Shown here piece after piece: positions 1 to 10,310 of a stretch of 64,000 nt of DNA. The notes below the pieces were generated by a model that was not told where the DNA came from, searched no databases, and saw only the letters and a program-made list of their open reading frames with translations. The stretch's first letter is position 1, and every line of letters begins with the position of its first letter. Source of the DNA: Allium sativum (Eukaryota; Streptophyta; Magnoliopsida; Asparagales; Amaryllidaceae). The stretch lies in assembly GCA_030737875.1 (NCBI GenBank), contig CM060918.1:775304552-775368551 (forward strand), in the 5' to 3' direction. Both the position numbers and the translations under genes were made by a program.

Positions 1-1087
1 AAAAATTTGACACCCACAATCCTAGCTCTATCGATCCTCTCTCCAATCCCACCGCACCATCAGTCGCTACATGGAATCACGCTCGTCTAGTTGCGTCAAT
101 TACCAAAGTTCAAGCACCAGGTCTGGAGGGCTTAATCGCACCGCCGCGCAAGCCACCGTCGACCGCACACCTCCCTGCGACTTTTCCACATCACACGCCC
201 GACTCCAGGTCGAGGTTCCCCTTCTTGTTTTTTCCCATGAGGAGGATTTTTTTGATGCTGATTAGAATGGAAATTCCGGTTTTTGGGGTTCGGCTCGTAA
301 AAATCATGGTAAAGGGAGAATTATCTTTTAAGTTCCAAAAGCAACGTGAGGATAGTTTGTGGGCTTTGGGCTATATAATTTAGACTTTGATTTTATTAAA
401 AGGAATTGGTCTTGCTTTAAAATTGAGCCAAGTGCCTTACTAGTTCACATGTGTTTAGATTATCAAAATGGTTTACAATTATATGTAAATTGATTCATGT
501 TTCATAAGTACAACCTTCCGTTTAATAATGTCAATTTCATTTGACTCAACGCTTGTTTAGTATATTTTGTTAATTCAACATTCAATGTAAAATAATTACT
601 TCTATTTCCACTATATATATATACATATATATATACGTATATATATATATTTATATATACATACATAAATAAAATTACCTGATATAACAAACATCTTGTT
701 TAGTTCATCACTCATCTAAATTACATGTTAATTTAATGCTCATTATAATATAATATTTTATTATTTCAAACATAAGAACTTATTTAAGAATTCCAAAACT
801 ATTTTATATCAAATTGATTAATGTCATGTTCGAAATTTTGTTTGCTTATCACAGATAATTTTTTTATTCAACACAACGCTTGACAGTTCATCTTATAAGC
901 CGACATTCATTATAAAATAATTATATTTGCATCTATTCTAATCATACATTTTAATAAAATCATTTAATATTATTACAACAGTTTTAGTTTAATTCATTCA
1001 ATTAGCAAGATCGTCATAATTCAAATTTAACGCTTCTAATTTAATTAAACTCACGTGAAAATTTCAACAAAGAATAGGGTTGTTACA
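1..1087 (-). mobile_element. Probable terminal part of another LTR element, running off the left edge
   Basis: The right end reads GGGTTGTTACA on the plus strand, which is TGTAACAACCC on the minus strand. This is the same type of LTR terminus as the giant-LTR element at 42,424. It abuts a Copia LTR that is abruptly cut at 1,088, as expected if this piece inserted there. Positions 1-300 are GC-richer and the rest is AT-rich, with an (AT)-rich microsatellite near 613-660. A 64-codon open stretch at 71-265 resembles nothing I recognise. The other end lies outside the window, so neither a target duplication nor a full LTR can be shown. Confidence 0.35.
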
Positions 1088-1384
1088 GATAATTTAAAAA
1101 ATAGAGTTTGAACCTGGAGTGCTATTCGGAGTCTTACATAAACTAGATTCTTTTACTATATTTATCTTGAACTCTTGAAATCTTGATTACTCATGAGTCT
1201 TGAATCTACTCTAAATTCTGAATCTCTAAAAGCTCTTAAACAGTACAGTCTTCAATATTAATTCCTGTATACAAATCCTGCGTATATATATATATATATA
1301 TATTAGATAAAGATGTTAATATATATTTTATAATCAATTAATATTGAAATAAGGTTGTTTTCATTAAAACTCCATTCTCCAACA
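1088..1384 (-). repeat. Truncated 3' LTR of a SIRE/Maximus-like Copia element
   Basis: This stretch matches 28,406-28,706, the outer part of the complete Copia LTR further right, in the same orientation, with scattered substitutions. Read on the minus strand it starts TGTTGGAGAATGGAG directly after a polypurine tract, so it is the start of the 3' LTR. The remaining 1.2 kb or so of this LTR is missing to the left of 1,088, where an unrelated terminus abuts. Confidence 0.8.
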
Positions 1385-2534
1385 ATCTCCCCCTTTTTGA
1401 TGATGACAACCTTAGTTTATAAAATATCATACCTATACATACCTGCTGATGATGATCCTTCTAATACTCCCTATGTCTATATGAATCCTATAAACTATGT
1501 CTATATTTTATAATTTCTCCCCCTTTGGCATTATCAAAAAGAAATTCTAAAACTACTCCCCCTAAATCGTATAACTATCTTAGCATATCATATAATTAAA
1601 TCTATACTAAATTTCTAAGGTATATAAACAACTCCCCCGGAATCCTGAATATATCTATATATCCTAGCATAAAATACTCCCCTTAAATCCATGCTATAAA
1701 TGATCCTAATGATTAAATATAACTATCCCTGATTTTGGTTCTAATCCTAAAAAATTATAACTCCCCCTAAAATTATGACTACACTATTCTAATAAACTAG
1801 ATAAAAGGATAATAAACTAAGCAAACCAATCAAAATATATAATCAATTCAAACAAGCAAGTCAATCCAAATAAGCCATTCAAACAAACAATTCAAGCAAT
1901 CAACTCAGGCAATCAACTCAAGTAATCAATTCAAGCAATCAATTCAAGCAATCAACCAAATTAAATAATATGTGTTATTAAACACTTCTTGAACCTTCAA
2001 TTAATCCTAGAAACTATAAAATTCCCCCTTAATCTAATACAAGACTAAACCTAGCCTATACTCTAATTCCCTTAAAACTATAATAAGACTTTAATGTAGA
2101 CTAAGAAATAACTCTGATAAGGTATCCTTAAAACTATGATACAACTTACAGTTATATATGTTAAGTAGTGATAAGTCAATATTCAAGCAATTTAAACCAA
2201 TCAATCATCCAGTTTAAGTTTTGTTGTCAAAACATAAACTCAAACATTTCTTATAACTTCTATTTTTCCTAACCTATATAGCTCCCATCGACTATAAATG
2301 CATAAGTATTTTTTTTAACAAATCTATTAACCACTAATGAAATTTAACCATGTTAAGTAAGTTAATCATGTTATTCAAGTCAAAAAAAATCAAACATACC
2401 AAACAAGTCAAACAATTCAATCAATTCAACCAAGCCAAAAAGTCAATCAAGTTAATCAAGATAAAGTAAATATGTTATGTATTTGATTAATAATCCTATA
2501 TTTCTAATTGGATAAAAACTTCTCATATTGTATA
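1385..2534 (-). mobile_element. Copia 3' internal non-coding region with polypurine tract
   Basis: On the minus strand the sequence next to the 3' LTR is TCAAAAAGGGGGAGAT (1,385-1,400), a classical plant Copia polypurine tract. Further tracts of the form CTCCCCC or TCCCCCT recur on the plus strand between about 1,515 and 2,030. They are followed by a low-complexity stretch rich in TCAAGCAATCAA-type words (about 1,830-1,965 and 2,400-2,465). No reading frame of note is present. The block stops at 2,534 where the Tat element begins. Confidence 0.75.
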
Positions 2535-3783
2535 TGTTACTACCAAAATCAACATCGAAGAAAGCTGGCGGCGAAGGGGTATCGAATAACCGAAAGCTCG
2601 CGGATGGCTCAATATAACATGGAGCCTAATAATGAGAAGAGCGAAAGCACGAAGACAACCCCTCCGCCAAAGTCAGTCCGACAAGACCCTTTCGAGGACA
2701 TTGACTCGACGAAAGGCTCCACGTAAAGAACCACCCTGATACAGAACCAAGGAAGTCAAAAACAACAGGACCGACAGACAAAACTCAATGAGAGACCATC
2801 AACAAATAACCTACCAAAATATTGATACATCTAAAGACGACAATATCGGAGGCACTAACCCAGAAGAACGCGAAGGCCACTCAAAATCGGATCCCGAAGC
2901 GTCTACTACATACCTACCGAAAAGATCACACCCGCAAAATAATAAGAGTGACACCGAACGTCACCCTCCGAGAATACAGGCTACCGCAAAGGCCCTACCA
3001 GAGGGCTAGCTGGAACCCAGACAGGGATTACAGGCCACCCATGCTAGCTTGCCTAGTACCGAAACCTGTAACGGTTTCAACCCGGCGACTATCAACATAC
3101 ACCACAGGGTTAAGCCCCTCTACGTATTCATGATAAAGCTGAAAGCCTACACCCGGAAGCTCATGTCAGCAAGCCTACATTCAGAAGTTGCCCTCGAGGA
3201 TTCAAGTATCATAGCCAAATGCATCCAAGGCGGCCGAAGGCCAAGCACCCAAGACCAAGGATGAAACGACCGACCAAAAGCCCAGGCAGGTCCGATAGCC
3301 ATATGACAGAAGGGGCCTAAACCATTATAAATAGAACCTTAGGGATCGCGTTGAAGGGGACTGAACCTTTTCTCTTACTTCTTGTATCCTCAAAAGCAAC
3401 TCAGAAAACAATATTTATGGAGAATTCCACTCTATAACATCTATGTATTTCTATTAAAAGCTTAATGAAAGGAGATCTTCTTATGAGAAAATTGCTCTAT
3501 AAGTGTGTACGTTTTTTTCTATAATTTTTATGGTAGTAGTTTATTATCCATTTTTAGAGGAGTCTAAGTTTTCCTCCATCAACACCCACAAATGGCGATT
3601 GAGCCTCAGTCACTGAGTCTAGATCCAATCAGATAACCCTCAGTGAGCTTGCGTCTTGGAGCCCTTGGAGCCCTTGCATCCCAATACCCCACTAAAGTCG
3701 AGCAGAAAAGAGAACCAATCCACCCGATTTTCCCTTAAGAATTATCCCCATTGACCTATTTCCGGTGTTGACGAAAAATATCA
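2535..3783 (+). repeat. 5' LTR of the Tat-type element
   Basis: It starts TGTTACTACCAAAATC and ends AAAAATATCA, the canonical TG...CA ends. It aligns over its whole length to 24,008-25,246. The open stretches at 2,508-3,264 lie in this LTR and its copy without conserved frames and are not genes. TATAAATAGAACC at about 3,328 is a plausible TATA box for the element's transcript. Confidence 0.88.
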
Positions 3784-3792
3784 TTAAAATTT

Positions 3793-3805
3793 TGGCGCTA
3801 GAAGG
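3793..3805 (+). other. Primer binding site of the Tat-type element
   Basis: TGGCGCTAGAAGG lies nine bases after the LTR end, inside TTTTGGCGCTAGAAGGAGGG. This form is common in plant Tat-lineage gypsy elements, whose primer sites begin TGGCGC. The assignment rests on position and on recognition of the motif. I did not match it to a particular tRNA. Confidence 0.7.
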
Positions 3806-3968
3806 AGGGCCTGAACCTCCGACCTTGTGGTTAACAGCCACACATCTACCTGTGTTGTTCAGTCCCGGATCGGACTAGCTTTGAAGAAGCGAAGTTATAA
3901 GCAAGAAATCCAGACGAAGGCTTTTAGGATCTCGGGCGGATAGGTCGAGAACCACTAGCCGTAGGGTA

Positions 3969-4640
3969 ATGGAGAAGCAAGAGTTAAGGGTGGAGGCTTT
4001 GCGAGTAATAATGCGGAAGAGGAATATGGAACTACATGCTTACAAGATGGGAAATAGAAGCTCTTCCCACATGGGACAAACCATGGCATTCCTACCCAGT
4101 GGAACTACCTCAGAGGATATTAGTGTTTTCCCCCGCTTAAAGGATGCTCTCTACAGACAAGTTAAGGGAACGACACTCGTACGCGAAATAATGGACGACT
4201 TCAACCACTTCGCCGATAAATGGACTAAAGAGATATCAAAATTTGGTTCCGGTATGTCCCGAAAAGAGAGGATGAAAGTGTTAGAACCACAACTGATACG
4301 GCTCGTAGGAGAATTAGGCCCTATCAACGAAAAGAGATGTATGCGCCAAAGATACCCCGAGAATGCTACCTCACTACTTATAGGGAGAACGTATAACCAA
4401 GCATGAACTCAACCATTGGATCTCCACAAAGAAGAGGCCTAAATATGAAAGAAAAACAGGAGGACCTTACTGTCATTACCACTTGATGAATGGACATGAG
4501 ACTAATCACTGTAGAACTCTTGAAGAGGCCATCGTCAGATTCGTCGGCCAAGGCCAATTATGAGAGTTTGTCAAAAAATCAAGATGAGTTTAAGGAAATC
4601 CTTAGGAAGAGGATTGATACGCATGTGACAATTTACAGAA
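3969..4640 (+). pseudogene. Broken gag of the Tat-type element
   Basis: An open frame runs 3,969-4,406 (145 codons, charged and alpha-helical in appearance). Close to its end the coding frame shifts. In the new frame, 4,402-4,560, the protein reads through YCHYHLMNGHETNHCRTLEE, the C-x-x-H...GH-x-x-x-x-C pattern seen near the end of Tat-lineage Gag proteins, where it usually precedes the protease. A TGA at 4,561 then stops it. The usual Gag core upstream of this motif is not recognisable, and no protease active-site triplet follows. I infer a frameshifted and internally deleted gag. The first frame's link to Gag rests only on its position. Confidence 0.65.
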
Positions 4641-4689
4641 ATCCCAAAAGGGGTCCAATCGCCAACAGACTAAATCCCTCATCATCGCC

Positions 4690-5360
4690 AAATTGGTCGG
4701 GGCGAGGCATCCCCTGGAGGGGGGTGGTGTGTTAGTCTTTCCCCATGCCCAAAGCAGGGGGGTAGGGTTAAAGCATCGAAAGCGTAAGCCGCCGTTTCAC
4801 ACCAGAAATGGTCGTGGCGATGTATCTAAAATTAGCACGTCCTACCTCTGCTCGTAGAAGAGTACGCCCTGCCTTTGCTAGAAATAAGCACGTCCTACCT
4901 CTTCTTGCAGAAGAGCACACCCTACATCTTCTTGTTCCGTGTTACCCACAGAAGGGAATGCTAACCCCTATCATCGCCTATGATGGTCAGGATAGGGCAC
5001 CCCTTGGAGGGGGTGGCATATAAGCCTCTATCAGTGCCTATGATGACCCGTGTAGAGCGTCGAAAGAGTAAACCTTAGTTATGTGCCTACAATAGCCCCG
5101 TCTAAGTTTCTAAGCCCTTATCATCGCCTACGGTGGTCAGGATAAGTGCCTCCTGGAGGGAGGTCGGGTAAGTCCTTGGGCCCTGCTTGTGGATAAGCTA
5201 GCTAAGCGCTCTAGACGCACAGGCCTAGAGAGTGGCCAACAAAGTACGAACATCCTCTCCTTTGTCAACAAATGCCCAGGGGGAGGCTCACGAAGCACGT
5301 ACAACCTCTGCTTCCCAAATCAAATCTGAGGGGATACTCTCTCTATTAATATCAGAGGGG
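4690..5360 (+). repeat. Degenerate short repeats after gag, no gene
   Basis: Several imperfect repeated phrases occur here. TATCATCGCCTATGATGGTC and relatives, with CCTTGGAGGGGG, occur near 4,690, 4,970 and 5,110. AGCACGTCCTACCTCT appears twice at about 4,835-4,905. No coding signal continues from gag. Confidence 0.5.
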
Positions 5361-6000
5361 GGTTCCGGTCTTCAATACTAATACCTGAATCTGGGTCAAT
5401 TCGGCGCTTCACCAATACCGGTGGGGGGTTCGGTCTTCAATACTAATACCCGAATTTAGGTCGATTTGGCACTTCACCAATACCGGATGGGGTTCCGTTC
5501 TTCAACATTAATACCCAAATCTGGGTCGATTCGGTGCTGCACCAATACTGGAGGGGGTTCCGGTCTTCAATATTAGTACCCGAATCTGGTCGATTCGATG
5601 CTTCACCAATACCGAAGGGAGGTTCCGGTCTTCAATACTAATACCCGAATCTGGGTCAATTCGGCGCTTCACCAATATCGCAGGGGGTTCCGATCTTCAA
5701 CATTAATACCCGAATCTGGGTCGATTCGGTGCTGCACCAATACTGGAGGGGGTTCCGGTCTTCAATACTAATACCCGAATCTGGGCCGATTCGGCGCTTC
5801 ACCGATACCGAAGGGAGTTCCGATCTTCAGTACTAATACCCGAATCTAGGTCGGTTCGGTGCTTCACTAATATCAGGGGGTTCTGGTTACCAATATACCA
5901 ACACTCAAATCTAAATCCATTCAACTCTTTGTAGAACCGGAAGGGGTTTCGGTCCATACATGTTAATATTCGTATCTAGGATGAATCGGTTTCTCGACAA
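5361..6000 (+). repeat. 65-bp minisatellite, about eight good units plus decayed ones
   Basis: Units begin with GGTTCCGGTCTTCAATACTA and relatives at 5,361, 5,427, 5,491, 5,556, 5,621, 5,686, 5,751 and 5,816. A more decayed unit starts at about 5,879 and traces persist to 6,000. Each unit contains ATACCCGAATCTGGGTCGATTCGG and ends with a G-run. Tandem repeats in the internal region are frequent in Tat-lineage elements. Units 3 and 6 share private variants (AACATTAATAC, GGTGCTGCACC, ACTGGAGGG). Confidence 0.93.
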
Positions 6001-6871
6001 GGTACTAAAGCAAACTAGCGGTGTTACACACCAAAACCTGGAACAATCCTGCAAAATTACCACCAGATATAGAGCCACTAAGACCACACCTCACTTATGA
6101 AAAGCCCAGTCCATGGATCGAACAAGAAAAAGTCGCTCACCCCTCCTGAAAATTCAAGTAAAGGGCTCAAGGTTTACCACCAAAAGTGGGCTTATAAACC
6201 CCTCAGGGAAGTGCTTTCAATTTATATATATCCATTAGTTGTTTTCTTTATATATATGTCAAATCCTTACGTAACTCTGAAAAATGACATCGTACAATAG
6301 CATTAGTTTCAAGGGTAATCAGGAAGAGGATAGCAGACGGTTTCAATGAACATCCTATGAATAACTTCTAGGCGGTTTTCATTGGAATATGTTTTAAGGA
6401 CGACTAATTCAAGAAGAAGTACCTTTATAAGACATGTAGTATAGGTCCGCCAGAAATCGTGATCACTTCTGAGTCTAGTAAGACTGATCCCTTCCAGTCT
6501 AATAAGGCTACAGCAAATTACTATAGCATCAAAAGCAAATTGGCGATACCGTACACTCGCTACAATCACATAAAAAACAAAGTGAACGGTGACGCAAATG
6601 CAGTATGCGAAGTACAGATAAAAGTGCTATAAAAGGGGATGAAAGGTTGCGATATGACAAACGAAGGCATCATCCCATACTAATAAAGCAAAATACAGCA
6701 ACATTACAATGTCACAAAACAGTCACGGAGCCATCAAAACACCAACTTGAGTCTAGGTCGCAACACAAACCTACACAAAGTTAAAACGTGAGAACTAACA
6801 CCCGCGTATACAACCGATCTAAAGCATAGTTCATAAAGAAAAAAGAAGTGATCATAGGCAAGATAAAAAGA
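6001..6871. other. Tat internal region without a recognisable gene
   Basis: Unique-looking sequence lies between the minisatellite and the 3' end of the antisense gene. Open stretches on both strands (about 67-86 codons) have no family features. I see no pol motif here. Confidence 0.5.
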
Positions 6872-8146
6872 CTACAGGCCCTTGTTCTTCCTAGGTCTAC
6901 CAACCTTCCTTTTTACCCGAGTAGAGAAGGACGGAGGTTCACTAGCCAAGGGCTTTTTGCATTTTGGATCGGCCAACTCAATGTCTCCTTGAGCAAAAGA
7001 GGCGACAACATTATCCTGAGACCTGAGAGCCTAGATTAACTTCACCTTGTCTTTCTCTAGGATAGAGATATGCTCAAGATTGTCCCTGTGAAGCCTTTGA
7101 AGATCGAAATCTAGTGTGTGCCAACCACCCATCTGTTCCATAGTATAATCCTTGAGTATATCCATGTATTCCCCAAACTGGTACATCGCGGTCTGGAGCT
7201 GAGCAAGCATCTGGGTCTTCGCAATGTTCATTTCACTAGAAATTGTTTGTTGGTCAGATAGAGACATATCCATGTCAGAAGACACCCTTTGCAGATCCTA
7301 ACCTCTGAATTGTTTGGCAAGCTTAGGATTGCCTGACTTCGGGGCATAATGGGGCCTACTAATAATTGTTTGAAGCTCCGCATAAGTAGGATCGACGAAG
7401 AGGGAATTTACGGATGGTGGGCCGGTCTTCTGAACTTCGGTCATCGGGACATCTAAATCAAAAAAATTGTCCCGCTCACAGCGCTTCTGAGATATATCCA
7501 TCCTGCAAAAATGATTTAGGTGGCACGATAAAGTTCTTCATCTTTCTTTCGAAGCTCATCAGCATGTGTAACCACATCATCTGCCATCTGATGCTCTAAA
7601 ACTGACACCCTATAGGGAGTTACATCCCTAGCCTGCCTCTCCTTTTCCAAGGCCAACTCAACATGTTCTAAGGAAGCCTTCAGCCTCTCACGTTCTTCGC
7701 TCAAAACTGTGTTGGCCTCTCGTAGCTGAGTAATTTCAGCAGCAAAAGAGGAAGGGATGTGCTTAGACACATGCCATTTCTTAATAGCCTGGGAAGGTGC
7801 AAGCACTCATCACACAGTTGCGATAGGAAGTAAGCCCAAGGATAAAAAGGAAAGCGTCATACCTTAAGCTATTGAGAAATCAGATGTCGGTAAAAATCCA
7901 TCGTGTCGGGAGTAGTGGAAGGCAACGAAATGTCAGGGAATTCAGGTCCGGAGAGAATGAATCTCACAAGATCAGTAAAATCCGACAGAAGGTCAAGAAA
8001 CCTCGATGAACCGACAGTCTGGGAAGCAGGAGTACATGGTATAGCACCTATACCCGCTCCGGATGTGCTTGAAGAAAGCGGTGAGAAGACACCACTTCTT
8101 ACTTTCTTTCCAAAGACGTCTCCGGAAGTCGTGGAGGCAGGAGTAT
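6872..8146 (-). pseudogene. Antisense gene of the Tat element, 3' half (coiled coil, AT-hook-like end)
   Basis: Read on the minus strand from 8,146 leftwards there is a Ser/Thr/Pro-rich segment (TPASTTSGDVFGKKVRSG at its start). A GT...AG interval with good splice-like ends (7,862 to 7,789, 74 bp) comes next. Then follow a strongly heptad-patterned coiled coil (7,788-7,516), a second block (7,501-7,031), and a C-terminal tail ending KRKVGRPRKNKGL before TAG at 6,872. KRKVGRPRK is an AT-hook-like core. The last two blocks share one frame and are broken by in-frame stops near 7,298 and 7,031. A stop also sits just before the possible intron. Tat-lineage elements are known to carry extra genes antisense to gag-pol of uncertain function, and this fits that position. 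The 5' half lies at 22,350-23,426, on the other side of the nested element. Confidence 0.6.
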
Positions 8147-9610
8147 TGTAGTGGTCCGAAAATCCTTACCGATTTGAGCTAACTAATATCCTACACATTC
8201 AACTCAAAGTGCACGAAAATTCAGATCATTAATAGAAAGAATTTAAAGGATGAGAAAGGTAAGATAGAACTAATAGAATAGAAGAAGAAAAAGAATACAA
8301 CTGAACAGAATCAGAGTAAACACGAAACTCACAGTGCAACGAATAAAATGTATTATATAACATAACCTTGAAATATAAATCTGAATTTGTATATACATAC
8401 CATATCAGAGTATAACTCATATACATTACAGCGGAAATAATCTCTAAATAACTAACTGTTGAGCCTCTTGCTTCGAGCTCCTCCAAGTGAATCTGTAAAA
8501 TCCTGAAACACTTGACTGCTCGTATAAATTTGGGCACCCAAGAGTTTAGGAAAACAATCAAAATAATCTCTGGGTCAGTCATGGGACTGGTGTGAGTAAA
8601 CTCCAACCATATTTTTTAACTTTGAAAATACTTTTGAAACAAAAAGATAATAGTAAGACCGGCCCACACATAAATAGGGACGGTTTTTACCTTACTATAA
8701 CCCAATATACTTTGATATCAAATTCCAGTGATATTATGACAAAGTCTAAACAAATAAATATCCAAGTAGAAGAACACTTGCATCTCATGCTCCACATATA
8801 TATAGTGTAAAATCATAAACCGCAGGGCTCTTATTGGAGAATGGAAACCAACAGACAAGGTATGGGAGCACCTACCGATCAGTGTACTCTAGATGGTATA
8901 CACCTGGGTTCAACAAGAACGTCTTGCAACCCGGCCACACATGACCGACCACTAATTTATCTTGAGTGTATCGAATATATTGCCACCCACGGTTGTTGTC
9001 CATCCAACTGTAATCCGAAGATACAGAATCGGAAAGAAGAACAAATATGAATTTTCTCTAGATCGATGACAATACACCCTGCTTGGGGATGACCCAACTA
9101 GCCATGCTGTCTAGCCAAACTTTTGTTACTCCCTGGTTGTGAGGCTAGAGGCTACGTCTATCTTCAGAACATCTGATCACCATTCACTTTGAATGCCACA
9201 TCGTCAAACCCGCCAATTCACTAATCGACTTCCAAAAATATCACGGGTATAAAAAGCTAAGAGGAACGAATTCCTCCGCTACCAGACGTAATACCTTTAT
9301 GAGATCAACTGTACGTGATTTGTTAGGTATACTCTGTCAGACACTCACCCATACAAGTTGTCCTGGGACTGGACAAACAGAAAGCACCATTCTGGAACGG
9401 TACAACCCTTGCATTTCACTCCATCTTCAATTGTCTTCAACATAATCTAACTCGCGGCGTTTATGCCTATACGGAGTCGGTTATTTAATTATCGAAGTAA
9501 AAAACAACATCCACTCAAATGTACATCCAAACATCACACAAACACTAGCCCTTTTATTTAATACTAACTTTCTAGTTTTCCATATTTTTATAAACTCTTC
9601 TTTATTTCCC

Positions 9611-9780
9611 TTTATAACTAATGCAATACGCTGCTATATTCCCCTTTATAACTACTGCAATACGTTGCCATATTTCCCTTTATAACTAATGCAATACGCT
9701 GCTATATTCCTTTTTATAACTAATGCAATACGCTGCTATATTCCTCTTTATAACTAATGCAATACGCTGCCATACTAATC
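9611..9780. repeat. 34-bp minisatellite in LTR, five units
   Basis: Units begin TTTATAACTAATGCAATACG at 9,611, 9,645, 9,679, 9,713 and 9,747. The same array lies at about 17,557-17,727 in the other LTR. Confidence 0.9.
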
Positions 9781-10026
9781 TCGACATCTCTTTCCGTTAT
9801 AAACCAATACCATCCCTCGATAATAGTGAAGTCGTTCAAGTTGGGGTATTTTATTTACCTCTCAGACCTTGATCGACAATATTCTTATCTTAGAATAGAT
9901 ATAAGCCCGTAACTCTAACCCCTTATTGTTTCTAATCTTTATCAAACCGTATTTCTTATTTCATTTTACAATATAGTTTTATAACGCCATATCCTTACTT
10001 TGAAATCTCCGTTGTGTATGGCTATT

Positions 10027-10310
10027 TATATTAACTCCTATTCGATTAACTAATATTCAACTAACTCTAGTTTGATTAACTCTAATTCGAATAACTAATA
10101 TTCGATTAACTCTAATTCGATTAACTCTAATTCAAATAACTAATATTCGATTAACTCTAATTCGATTAACTCTAGTTCGAATAACTAGTATTCGATTAAC
10201 TCTAATTTGATTAACTCTATTCGATTTACTCTATTCGAATAACTAATATTCGATTAACTCTATTCGAATAGCTATAATTCGAATAACTAATATCCGATTA
10301 TCTCTTATTC
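10027..10310. repeat. ATTCGATTAACTC-type short tandem array in LTR
   Basis: Imperfect short units alternate ATTCGATTAACTCTA with ATTCGAATAACTA words. The homologous array at about 17,975-18,220 has fewer units, so the array has changed length since insertion. Confidence 0.85.

Noticed and set aside
5361..6000. CRISPR-like array
   Set aside because: Units are contiguous 65-bp tandem repeats without unique spacers, in a plant retrotransposon.
7903..8151. 82-codon plus-strand frame
   Set aside because: It is the complement of the Ser/Thr/Pro-rich part of the antisense gene, which continues in frame across the nested insertion on the minus strand.
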